Source: Porites lobata
Taxonomy: Eukaryota; Cnidaria; Anthozoa; Scleractinia; Poritidae
DNA length: 64,000 nt
Direction of reading: 5' to 3'
Assembly (NCBI GenBank): GCA_942486035.1
Contig: CALNXK010000350.1
Coordinates: 75,001 to 139,000, forward strand
Part shown: piece after piece, positions 45,323-55,002 of the stretch
Layout: each line of letters starts with the position of its first letter
How positions within the stretch are numbered: the first letter of the stretch is position 1
Notes under the pieces: model-generated
What the model was told of the DNA's origin: nothing
Databases searched by the model: none
The model's input: the letters and a program-made list of their open reading frames with translations, nothing else
Made by a program: the position numbers and the translations under genes

Positions 45323-47169
45323 TTAGGACTGGGGCCTAGATACTTCCTCAATCATTATCCGGGACACTGATTCAAACCCGGTGTGAGCATCCCCCAAGGC
45401 TCGGCCACCACACTTTCCTACCCATAATTCCACTCTGACCGCCCCTTGTGAGATGTTTTCACAGTACCCCTCAAATGACCGATGATGCAGCAGATTAGGG
45501 TTCCCAGATGACCATTCGTTGTAAACAGCAGCCTCAATCGTCATTGGTCCACTGCATTCATCTCCATTGAACTTGAAATACCACCGGTTACACTTATAAT
45601 TACCCACGACCCTCATGTTTCCCTGGAATGAGACTTTGAGCGCTGAATTGGACTGCAGTTTGTTAAACGCACAGTCCTGGAATAAAATCAAACAAATCAA
45701 ATATATTGTAGTGACGCAAGCAACCGTGTGTAATTATTGACGCTAACAACTCCAGTCAAGATTACTTCCTAATGTTTAAAAACTCTGTAATAGATTAAAT
45801 TTTTGTTGTCCTTATCCATATATGGCCAAGAATTATTTTATCGCACACAATAGTTTTCCTTTTTTCGTTCAAAAAGAACCAAAGTAGCGGGAAATGTAAC
45901 TTAGTTATTTATGTAATGTGTTGGCAAACAGTGAGTGAGAAGGGAGACGTTCTTCTTTGAAATATGTTAATTTAGAAACGAATTACTTTCCCTTGGAGTG
46001 TATTCTTATTCTAATTACCTTAATCTTTCCGTTTTCAGTACCGCTGGATGATTTCCACACACATTGTTTCCAGTTGGTTTGTGGTACCACACTTGCTTGA
46101 CTTGCTTTAGCGCTTTCTCCTTTCTCTCCTTTGTCTCCTTTTCTTCCTGGATTTCCCACAATGCCTGGCTCTCCTTTCATTCCCAGAAGTCCCTGTTCAC
46201 CTTTCATTCCCTTAATTCCTCGGGGTCCACTCTTCCCAGAGGGTCCTTCGCGCCCTCTGTCTCCTCTTGGACCCGGCATTCCTTGTGATCCTTTATCACC
46301 AATTTGTCCTTTTACACCTTCTCTTCCCTGGGGTCCGTGTGGCCCCGGGACGCCCGGCACTCCCGGTATACCATTTGATCCTGGAATACCAGGGAAACCC
46401 AGCATAGATCGCTGAAAGTAAAGATGACTTGTAATTAGCACAGAGGAAGAGGACACGGATCTTAATAACTGGGTGGGGGGCTGGATGTACTCCTGGCAAT
46501 TCTTGGTGGGGATGTGCCGCCCGGTTCTCCAAATCCTGACTCTATTTCAGACCAAGACACGTCACTTTTTACACCCGTTTCCAGACTTGGCCTCTAAAAT
46601 CCAAACCAGACCTTGCCTCTAAGAATTTATGCATGTCATTTTTACTTACATTAATTCTCCTTTGAAAATGAAAGGATAATTCCGTTCATACACGCCCGTA
46701 GCTTCCTCGCAAACAATGATTCCACACCAAAATGAACAAAGTCTCTACCCGCCGGCCGTCTCCCTTGTTTTCGAGGCACGGAATGGACCTTGGACATCAT
46801 AATCCTATTTAAAGCGTTATCTCGCCTCTAATAGACTTGGATATCAGAGAAAATTAACAGTTAACAATGGACAGGCTTCAGGTTTTCGAGAAAAGATCAT
46901 GCTGAAGCGAGTACGATTAAATAAACTGCCATACACTGTTAACGGGTACCATTTAGTAAATGATCATAACGACGTGAGACTATATATGGTAAAACAGTTT
47001 CTTGGTGTACCTAATCTACAGCGCAGTACTCCTTTTTATATCTTTATGCATTTCTTACCTGGCATAAGTCTTTTAACTCTGTGGCGTTTTGTTGCTGAGG
47101 TGAGGTGGTTGTTACGAGAGAGCCGCCAAAAAGAGAGAGAATCAGGAAAACAGCGAAATACTGAACCAT
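45323..47169 (-). CDS. CTHRC1-like: CTHRC1-like secreted collagen-related protein, gene C (intact)
   Basis: Exons are 47059-47169, 46019-46411 and 45323-45676, giving 37 + 131 + 117 = 285 residues. Exon 1: MVQYFAVFLILSLFGGSLVT signal peptide, an NAT sequon and LCQ before a GTAAGA donor. Exon 2: RSMLGFPGIPGSNG, uninterrupted Gly-X-Y to KGEKGES, then VVPQTNWKQCVWKSSS and ENGKIK. Exon 3: DCAFNKLQSNSALKVSFQGN, CNRWYFKFNGDECSG, YCENISQGAVRVELWVGKC, GFESVSRIMIEEVSRP, TAA. Five cysteines in exon 3 plus one in each other exon match gene B. Start chosen at the ATG 64 bp from the TATA box, in frame with the hydrophobic core. The product should be an extracellular trimer. The sequence between conserved blocks (VGNYK, NEWSSGNPN, GGRALGDAHTGF) differs from B, suggesting diversified surface loops. 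Confidence 0.92.
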
Positions 47170-47232
47170 GGCGGTGAGAATTGAACGAGAACACAGCGTT
47201 TTCTGAAATCAGTGCGTGCTACGTGCTCATTC

Positions 47233-47241
47233 ATTTTATAG
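47233..47241 (-). promoter_or_regulatory. TATA box of gene C
   Basis: CTATAAAAT about 64 bp before the ATG, in the same context as genes A and D (AAATATTTACTATAAAATGA here). A CTGATTTCAG stretch lies between the box and the ATG. Confidence 0.6.
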
Positions 47242-48560
47242 TAAATATTTTAAGTAAATCCTCAGCTGTTCCGGTATATTGTCTGTTTGTTTTTGCTTGT
47301 TTCTTTTACCTTTTATGGCAATTTTTTTGATGGTCTTATTCTCTGTTTTTAAGCCAGCCTTAGGGTACTGAAACAGGGTCAAAAGATGAACATTCCAAAA
47401 ATTAATTACAGAACACAAATTTTAAAAAAGCTACTTTTAATTATAAAAGCAAGTCTTATGCATGCTATCATGACTTTGTGTTTCTAACGGTATCCGATTC
47501 CTTTCCTTTTTAGTGCGCCAAAAAGCCAAAAAAATAACTTTGCTTTCAATCCAAGTTGACTATATGTTACTGTCAGAAAAAGTAGCGGCTCCATTAAGCT
47601 CCAGCTAAACATGCCTTAACGTGTCTAGAGTTTATGTGTTTATTTTTAAACTCCCATATCATATACTTTGAAGGCGGGTTGGGAAGGCTCCCTATAATAA
47701 CCTAACGGGGAAGCGCTGCCCAAAAGGATACCTCTTTCAATTCAGAATGGACTATTGCACGTTATTTTCAATATTTGACATGGACAAGCTAAAGAAACCT
47801 ATGGAAAGGACGTCGTTAAATTAGAAAAATTGCAAAGTCTAAAAGTCGGATTTGTTGAAAACTAACCAACATATAGCTCCTCAATGTCGCCAAATTTTAC
47901 AGACGTTGTTATGGTGGGGGCCGGGCACAAACTTGCTTCTCCCAGCCCCCCCCCACCTCGTAAAAACGTCCGTCAATTTTTGCAACTTTACAGAGCTATA
48001 TCTTTGCACGCTTAAGACGTATCACTTTCTCATTTGGCAATGTTACAGCCACTGAAATTAAAATTAAACTTATGTTTGTACTAGGAGTAATTGGAGCTTA
48101 GGAGAGTGCGTTCGATATGTTTGCTAGGCGTACAGGTAGCAGTTGAGAGGAAAGGGTGGATGGTTCTTGCGATAGATAACTATGATTATGGCATATTTTA
48201 AACGTAAGGGTTGCGTACAGCGAAACCTCCATTTAAACTGTCTATCATAATGAAGAGGTTTTGAAGGCTATGTGATCAGCGTGATATCGTATGGGTCGTC
48301 TCAAGTGCTTGTTATTTGAGGAGACACTGGCCACACTCTGTGTGTAAACCAGCTTTTAAATAGCAAAACAGACAATGAAAATGGATAAAAACATTTTTAT
48401 ACATTTTATTACTATTTTCTACTCAACTAAGTCGTGCAATGCGAACGCCCAAAGACGAGTTTTAGTTTCTCTTTTTACAAAACTCAGACCCACTTCGTAC
48501 GGTCTGGCATGAATTATTTTAGGGTACAGGCTCGCCTGTTTATTAATTTTAATAGCAACA
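47242..48560. repeat. 5-prime flank of gene C, shared with genes A and D
   Basis: Collinear with 9761-11340 and 57200-58060. It includes the inverted-repeat element at 47868-48003. The last 300 bases, from about 48240, are not shared and show no gene. Confidence 0.65.
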
Positions 48561-48740
48561 TAGTGGAGCCCCGCCATACGACCACCTCGTTATTACGACC
48601 ATATTCTCTCGATTCAAACATAGAAATCAGGCTTATTTTGATTTTTATTTTTTTCGAAAATCACCCGTTAATGCGACCACCTCATTTTTACGACTAGGAT
48701 TTTATGGCCCAACGGTGGTAACATTAACAGGGTTCCACTG
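48561..48740. mobile_element. MITE with AGTGGAACCC-type ends
   Basis: TAGTGGAGCCCCGCCATACG at the left and GGGTTCCACTG at the right are inverse ends; ACGACCACCTC and GCGACCACCTC repeat inside. Ends of this kind are typical of small mariner/pogo-type derivatives. Confidence 0.65.
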
Positions 48741-49181
48741 TAGTTAATTGCGTTATGACTTCCGTTTGAGGATCGAGACTGACCTTCACTGAAAGAAGGC
48801 TAATCGAGTAACAATGCGCTTAACATCAACTGCGTTCTGCACTTGAATATAAATCAGTATTTTTTAACTGTACTTTTACTGTAAAGCCATCCTTAACCGC
48901 TTTAAATAACGTATTCACAAGTATATCATAGTCATCAAAATAAAGTACAAGAATAGTTACGAATAAATAAGAACTTGTTTCAATAATTAACACAGTTTAG
49001 ACTTGTTTCCTTCGGTAAGGCTCTTTTAAAAAAGCAAGACACCAAGATGCCGAAAAACAGAGGACATTATAAATAACCTCCGTCTAAATGCATTTATAGA
49101 CATATTAGTCTATTTACTTTTAAAAGTTACTTCATTCTATAACTAACAGAAAAACATTTAATTATTCAGTCCGCTGCACTA
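48741..49181. other. No gene recognised
   Basis: 48925-48985 repeats the CATCAAAATAAAGTACAAG to AAATAAGAACTTGT stretch at 23105-23155, which lies in relic intron-2 sequence. Nothing else is evident. Confidence 0.45.
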
Positions 49182-51872
49182 TTAGCTTTCTACTGTATCC
49201 GCTTTATCCTCAGGGTCTTCGTCAAACTGCGACCTTTTCAATCCAAGAAATCTTAGAGCATTTCCGCCTAACAATTTATCCTACAACAAGAGATGGGTTT
49301 TGAATTAAAAGGTTTTTATCTGAAGTTAGACTATTTACAGTCCCCTATATCTTCGTAAGATCGACAGACGGATGGTTATCTAGTAAACATGAACCGAGGG
49401 AGCGGGCGTGGGGCTTTACCTATCCAAGATTGCCGCCCGTAAACGCCCGACCATCTTACGGAAAATTAGGGGACTGTGAATCGAATGATGAACGGGAGAT
49501 TGGATGATGGGCAAATACACCCCCCTTAGCAATTACTCCACCTATTTTCCAAAATAACAGGGAATTAATTGAGAACCATTTTGTTCGATCTCCGCTAATA
49601 TTTGTTGATCAACTGTTGAATTGCCAAGTACATGTAGAACAATCTACTAAAGTAGGGTAGGACTAAACCTCTTCAAAAGAGAATTGGCGGGGGGGGGGGG
49701 GGGGGGTGGGGTATTGGGACAAAAATCAAAACCTGGGGAGAGGGGTGAGACCTATTTTTATTTCTCTTTCGTACAGTGGAACCTCGATATAACGAAACCA
49801 TTTTCTGCCCCAGTTACAGTATAATGTATGGAAAAGAACCTCGATATAACCAAACCTCGTTTTAGCGAACGTAATCGAGGTTCCACTGTAATCAAGCGAT
49901 ACCAATGTTTATAGAGAGGAGAAGTGTGACGTCACGTTACCACACTTATGTCCAGGATCGATCTTGTTAGCAAAAATTTGCTAGCAAATTGTTTTCGCAA
50001 TTTAAGCAAAAAAGATAAACAAAACTGCTATCAGAAAAGTATAGAAGAAATAGCAAATGTCGCAAAAGTAAGAAGAACTTTTCTTGCTGTGTGAAAAGAT
50101 TGAGTAACAAATATGGCAAAAATAGCAGAAAAAACAAATTTTTCAAAAATTCTACTTTTACAAAGAGATAAGTCCAAGAAGGGCTTCGTGAAGTCTGCAA
50201 ATTTCTCAAAAATCGCAAAAGTAACGGGAATTTTCCTTGCTAAGTGAAAAGATTGAGTAACAAATGTAGCAGAAATAGCAAAAATAACAAATCTAACAAG
50301 AATCAAGACTTAGAAAGAGAAGAAGCCAAGAAGGTCCCCGAAATGTCCGCGAATTTCGCAAAAATTGCAAAAGTAACGAGGATTTTTCATGCTAGCTAAA
50401 AACACGCATGACAAATATCGCAAATATCGCAAAAATAACAAATGTAACAAAATTCCAGACTTAGAAAGAAAAGAAGCCGAGCGTTTTCAGCTAGCAAAAA
50501 AATATCCTTGTTACTTTTGCGATTTCGGGGTTCTTCTTGGCTTCTTTTGTTTCCAAGTCTTGATTCTTGTTAGATTTGTTATTTTTGCGATTTTTGCGAT
50601 ATTTGTAAGTTACTAGCTTTAAACTCGCCATATCTTAGGATATAACTTTTATCATGTTTTTATCTTATTTCTAATACTCTTTTCTCGCTGTTATATTGTA
50701 TTTTTAGTTAATCACTAGTCTTAATTTTTATAAATTGTAATTATCACACGGCATGTCTGAAAACCAGCTGCTGAGCCATTTACCGTGTTTAAATAAAGTT
50801 GATTGATTGATTGATTGATTGATTTTCTGACATAATTTTTTCTCAATTATTTCTTTTGCGACAATTGCGAAGAAAATTGGCTAGCAAATTTTTGCTAACA
50901 AGATCGATCCTGGACATATCTCCGTTACCATGGTAGCAAAATTTCTGGATCACAATAAGAGGGAGTTTAAGCAACGACGACGACGGCTGCGGCGTCTTAT
51001 CAATGGCCAAAAAAAAAAAAAAAGAAAAAAAAAAAAGAAAACAACCGTGAAACTGAATGTGATTGTTCTCTTACTCTAAGTTCCAGGTCGTCTTTGTACG
51101 CATCCTTGATGAGTTTTCCTGGATGATGTTCTCCGAGAAGAAACGGGTTTTCACTTCCTAAAATAACATTCTCCTACAGAAAAAGATAATAATAACAATA
51201 AAAAATACACATGCAGGATAATGAGCCCACGCTTGCTGCCATGAGAAAATTGAGAGCTTGAAGGTTTATCTTTTTTTTTTTCAATGTTATGTCTGTCCAG
51301 GGGACAAGTGCGCTTCGCACACAATCGAAGATTGTTGAAAACACAACTTTAATGGGGGCTCAGACTTGCACACGTCAGCTCGTTCTTGATCAACATAACA
51401 AGTCACAATCTCATTATGGCTTACTAAAACTTCACCTTGTTAGTAAAAACCTACGCAAAAGAAAAACAAAATCACTGTCGGGGTGGAAACGAAACGCTTG
51501 CTACGGAAACGCTTGGTTTGGTACGCAGGCTACATCAAAACTAAGTTTTAATTCACAAACATCCTTGCCGTTCTTAGAAACAGACGACAGGAAACGGTTT
51601 CCATGCCTATAAAATATGGTCTGAAATAACAAATCTAACCCGCCATTTTTAGAATTCAATTGATGCAAAGACAAACGATAGCAAATAGCGTGACATAACC
51701 TATTCTAAGTACACGTCTTGTTAATTTTTGCTAGCATAAATTTCACAGTGTATTCAATAGATCATAACCAAAAGTCACTGATCTCTTTACCTGACCAATG
51801 GTGTCAACCAGTAATTTAAGAGCTTTTTCATCATGGACAAGACTATCTGTATAAATTTGACCAATGTACTTT
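49182..51872 (-). CDS. ACMSD-like: 3-prime exons of an ACMSD-like amidohydrolase (partial)
   Basis: Three minus-strand exons splice in frame: 51791-51872 (phase-2 acceptor TGCTGCAG, 27 codons, KYIGQIYTDSLVHDEKALKL to DTIGQ), 51075-51173 (33 codons, ENVILGSENPFLLGEHHPGK to LELR) and 49182-49280 (33 codons with stop, DKLLGGNALRFLGLKRSQFD to ES). Order and content match the C-terminus of 2-amino-3-carboxymuconate-6-semialdehyde decarboxylase, a cytosolic metal-dependent enzyme of kynurenine breakdown that limits quinolinate and NAD synthesis. The family normally has GTDYPF or GSDFPF, whose Asp binds the active-site zinc; here it reads GSENPF. No N-terminal exon (metal-binding His pair, substrate-binding residues) is seen up to 64000. 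It is either the end of a gene with very long introns or an orphan duplicate. Intron 1 of this fragment is about 0.6 kb; intron 2 is filled with mobile elements. Confidence 0.72.
49774..49888. mobile_element. 115-bp MITE with CAGTGGAACCTCGATATAACG ends
   Basis: The right end CGAGGTTCCACTG is the inverse of the left. TA flanks both sides. An internal second copy of AACCTCGATATAAC lies in the middle. It is typical of pogo/Tc1-mariner-derived MITEs and lies in intron 2 of the ACMSD-like fragment. Confidence 0.82.
49943..50922. mobile_element. 980-bp foldback element with 8-bp target duplication, nested in another MITE
   Basis: TATGTCCAGGATCGATCTTG at the left and its inverse at the right extend through GTTAGCAAAAATTTGCTAGC (about 50-bp TIR). 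CGTTACCA flanks both sides (49935-49942 and 50923-50930) and interrupts the GTCACGTTACCATGGTAGC sequence of a 44.3-kb-type element. Internally, 50275-50345 and 50515-50590 form another inverted pair (AACAAATCTAACAAGAATCA and its complement). An 8-bp duplication suggests hAT. No transposase. Confidence 0.82.
50598..50826 (+). mobile_element. LINE 3-prime tail with (TTGA)n
   Basis: The stretch ends GTTTAAATAAAGTTGATTGA followed by more GATT units, a LINE-type 3-prime terminus; CACGGCATGTCTGAAAACCA precedes it. It is only the 3-prime UTR and lies inside the foldback element. Confidence 0.6.
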
Positions 51873-53770
51873 CTGCAGCATTCAATATTATAACGAATGA
51901 TACATTTAAGGTTCTGTTTCATGTGGGGTGGGGGTGGGGGATACTTGGGTAAATTTTTGCTGGGTATGTGGCCCTGGCCTGTCAAAGCCCCTACCCCATT
52001 ATAGTCTATTTTGTGACCAATTATAGACCCCGTCTTAGTCACTTTTGGGCAAATATGTAATTTTTGCGATCCCAACTTAGTCACTTTCTATTTTCATGAA
52101 TTGACCCATTTTTTTAAACCTAATGAAGAACACTTTGATTTTCACCTACAGTACAAACATCCCGGTACGTTGCTAGCAGTTAATATGAGACGTCTTACAC
52201 CAAAAATGCAAAAATGTGCAAACCCATTCTAGTAACTATATTGAAAACATATGCAGCCTCGTTGTAGTCAATCCATTTGTGAAAATGTGACCCCATGCAG
52301 CGTCACATCCCCATTAGCCTCTTATAAGGAAGTACCCCCCCCCCCCCCGAGTTCTGTTTGTAGTCTAGAAAGTATTGTGAGCTTATACATAATACATCTA
52401 ACAAAATTAATTAGCTTTAATTAAACACTGCTACAATAGTGTGTTTTCACTCACGTGGTCAGCGTCTATGCAAATTTATTGGAACAAAAGAAAGCGTTTG
52501 CATAAGAAAGGAGTTCAACTCTCACAAGACTGGTTCGGGACACCAACATGGCCGCCATTTCATTGTTTTGGGACACCAATATGGCCGCCGTGACGTCATG
52601 TGAAAACACTCTATACAGTTTACTCGCACAGACACTGTTGGATGCGACAAAAGGGGCCGTCTTAACGTGTCTTAGGTCCGGTTCAGAGGCCGAACTTTTC
52701 ATAAGCCGAACCTAATTCCAATTAAGGACGACCCAATTATTGAGACCAGCTGAATTGATTCAAACACGCCGATCTTAATTTCGGCTGAACTAAATTCAAA
52801 AGGCTAAAAATGCTCTTTTCGGTCAAACTACTTACAAAATACGTAAAATAATTTATGCATTAGGTTCCATACATGAAAAGTTCGGCGTCTAATTCAAAGC
52901 CGTTCCAAAGGCGAAATTCCCAGCCAGGCTAGGCGAAAAGAACGGCTGAGCTGTGTCAAATTGAACCAGGCGTTCCTAACTGATTCATGATTATTCAATG
53001 TATCAGGTTCGCCTCATGAAAAGTTTGGCGTCATGAATTAATCGTTTCGATAACGTCCTGCTCGCGAACGTCTTAGGTATCCTCCAACCCAAATAAAAAA
53101 TCAAAGGAGTTCCTATGGGTCGGTGCAGGGTCGACACTTGTTTTACGTTTGTACTTTTTATTATAGGTCCCTGTTTTTTTTTGTTTTCGTTTTTTTTTGG
53201 CTATTTTAACCTTTTATTAGTTCACCTTCGGCTGAAACATCGAGGAAACGTTTTTTTTTCGGTTAGGATGCTAGAAAAGATAACTTTCCAAGGACGATCA
53301 GTTGCTATCAGGCTAAGACAAAAGTGTCAGTATTTTCAAGGAAGCCATAAAAACACAGAAAGGAGAAAGTAGTAGTAAACTTTGGAATAAAAACGCTCAA
53401 AACAATAAAAGCCTTGCTAATTAAAAGGAATTGTACTCTTCACGAAAGTTCGTGCTGCGACGGTCCGGCATAACTTAACTTGATATAATTATAACTTGCT
53501 GTATGGGCATCCTCTACCGGGATCGAACGGGGAATACCCATACGGTATCCCCCACTGGGTATACCCATACGGCACTGATGATTTAGGCATCTGAATGATT
53601 CTGACCCCCCCCCCTCCCCCTCTCATTTTCTAAGTTAAGAAACTCTAGGAACTTCAAGTTACTTCTTTCTTCATAAATGCACTCGAACAGGCAAGGCTAC
53701 AAATAGCTGCATTGGATAGATCGATATTGTGAGACTGTACGGAAATTTCTCTGTTAAGGAGCAACATAAG
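51873..53770. repeat. Repeated block upstream of the gene-D 3-prime flank
   Basis: Collinear with 27475-28690 (starting within the exon copy) and with 41980-42960. Relative to 27.9 kb it contains an extra 1.1 kb (about 51930-53040) that includes a MITE at 52437-52613 and TTAGTCAC-rich sequence. A C16 tract lies at about 52336-52350. No additional ACMSD exon recognised. Confidence 0.7.
52437..52613. mobile_element. 177-bp MITE with GTGTTTTCAC ends
   Basis: TAGTGTGTTTTCACTCACGTG and GTCATGTGAAAACACTCTA are inverse ends. The interior has a tandem pair GGGACACCAACATGGCCGCC and GGGACACCAATATGGCCGCC. No coding content. Confidence 0.75.
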
Positions 53771-54995
53771 GAGTTCAATCTTATTTGTTAAGAAAAATAA
53801 TGGACAAGATTTGTACATACTGTAAGACACTGTCTTTTATTGAAACAATGATTGACAAACAATGATTGAAAGCTTTAATTAATTAATGCATGACACATTG
53901 AAGCACACTAAACTGACATACAAGAAATAAAACAAAGATGCCATTAAGGTAATGCAAAGGTTTGACAAGAATCTTCATGTTACGAATAAAAACATTCCAT
54001 TTTTCCACTGTTTGAGAGCTAATCTAGCCTGCGTGTCAGGCGTTCCAAAAGGAAGGAAAAGGAGATTTTGGGTGCGCGAGAAGCGTGAAGCGGGCGCGCG
54101 AGGAATGAGGATGGAGAACTCGTTCCTCTCCTCGCTTCTCCCTCGCGCGCGGTCGTATGCTAGAGATAATCAAGTTATTCTATCATCAAATTCATCTTCC
54201 TAGCTAATTAATATAAATTTTACAAGGTGCGATTTTAATCCTCGAGATCTAATCCGCTTTTGATAATGGTCTTGCCACGAAGCGGTTCGGCTGCGAAAGG
54301 AATCGTGCCGTTTGAGCACGATTTGATTAAATCGTTTTCACTTCCGGATTGGATTAAAGAGTTTAAATGCTGTCACCTCCTCCGCAGATTTTTTATTTTT
54401 TTTTTATTTTTTATTATTTTTTTTTTTCATCGTTAAGATGAAAGATTATATCACGACCTCTACTTTGACTACATATTATAGACTTAGGAAACGACCGACA
54501 ATCGGATGATATACATGGTAACCCGAGAAAGAATGGGTTCCCCTGAAGCTGTAGTGATAAATTTTGCATCCATAACATATCACGTACATAAAGTATTGCC
54601 AATATCAGTCGCTCTTAATTACAGCCATTTTGTCTCGTCAAGCAACGAGAAGTAGCAGTGCGTGACAAGACAAACGGCTGCATGGAAGACCAATTCCCTA
54701 CGGGCACAGCCAGTTATTGTGTCGTCACGAAAGGTGCCTCCCCGCAGAAAAGCTAGAAAAGCACTAGCTGCGTGACAAAACAAAGAACTGCTGCGCAGGA
54801 CTAACATGCCGACATAATAATACAAAATCTTGATACTGTTATTATAGTTTACTATTGACAATCTGATATACGACGAAAGTAGTTCACAAAGGGCTGAAAA
54901 GAAAATAACCAAAAACAATACTTTCACACCTTGCGCTTTACAGTCTGTATTGTAGAATGCTATTCTAAGGAAATAAAACAGCGCCAAAGTTAAAG
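53771..54995. repeat. 3-prime flank of the gene unit, copy 4
   Basis: Collinear with 28700-29940 throughout, including a shortened copy of the GCGCGC-centred palindromic element (54010-54167). T-rich runs lie at about 54390-54430. No gene. Confidence 0.78.
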
Positions 54996-55002
54996 ACTCC
55001 CC

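Noticed and set aside
46131..46415. Plus-strand proline-rich frame across the collagen exon of gene C
   Set aside because: It is the complement of Gly-X-Y codons, which read as proline-rich on the opposite strand. The same shadow occurs over the exon 2 copies of B and D.
49960..50306. Overlapping phenylalanine-rich minus-strand frames
   Set aside because: They lie in the A/T-biased arms of the foldback element and repeat the same motif in two frames; not a protein gene.
51289..51612. 107-residue plus-strand frame in the ACMSD-like intron
   Set aside because: No recognised domain and not preserved in the collinear copy at 27.4-27.6 kb; probably a chance frame.
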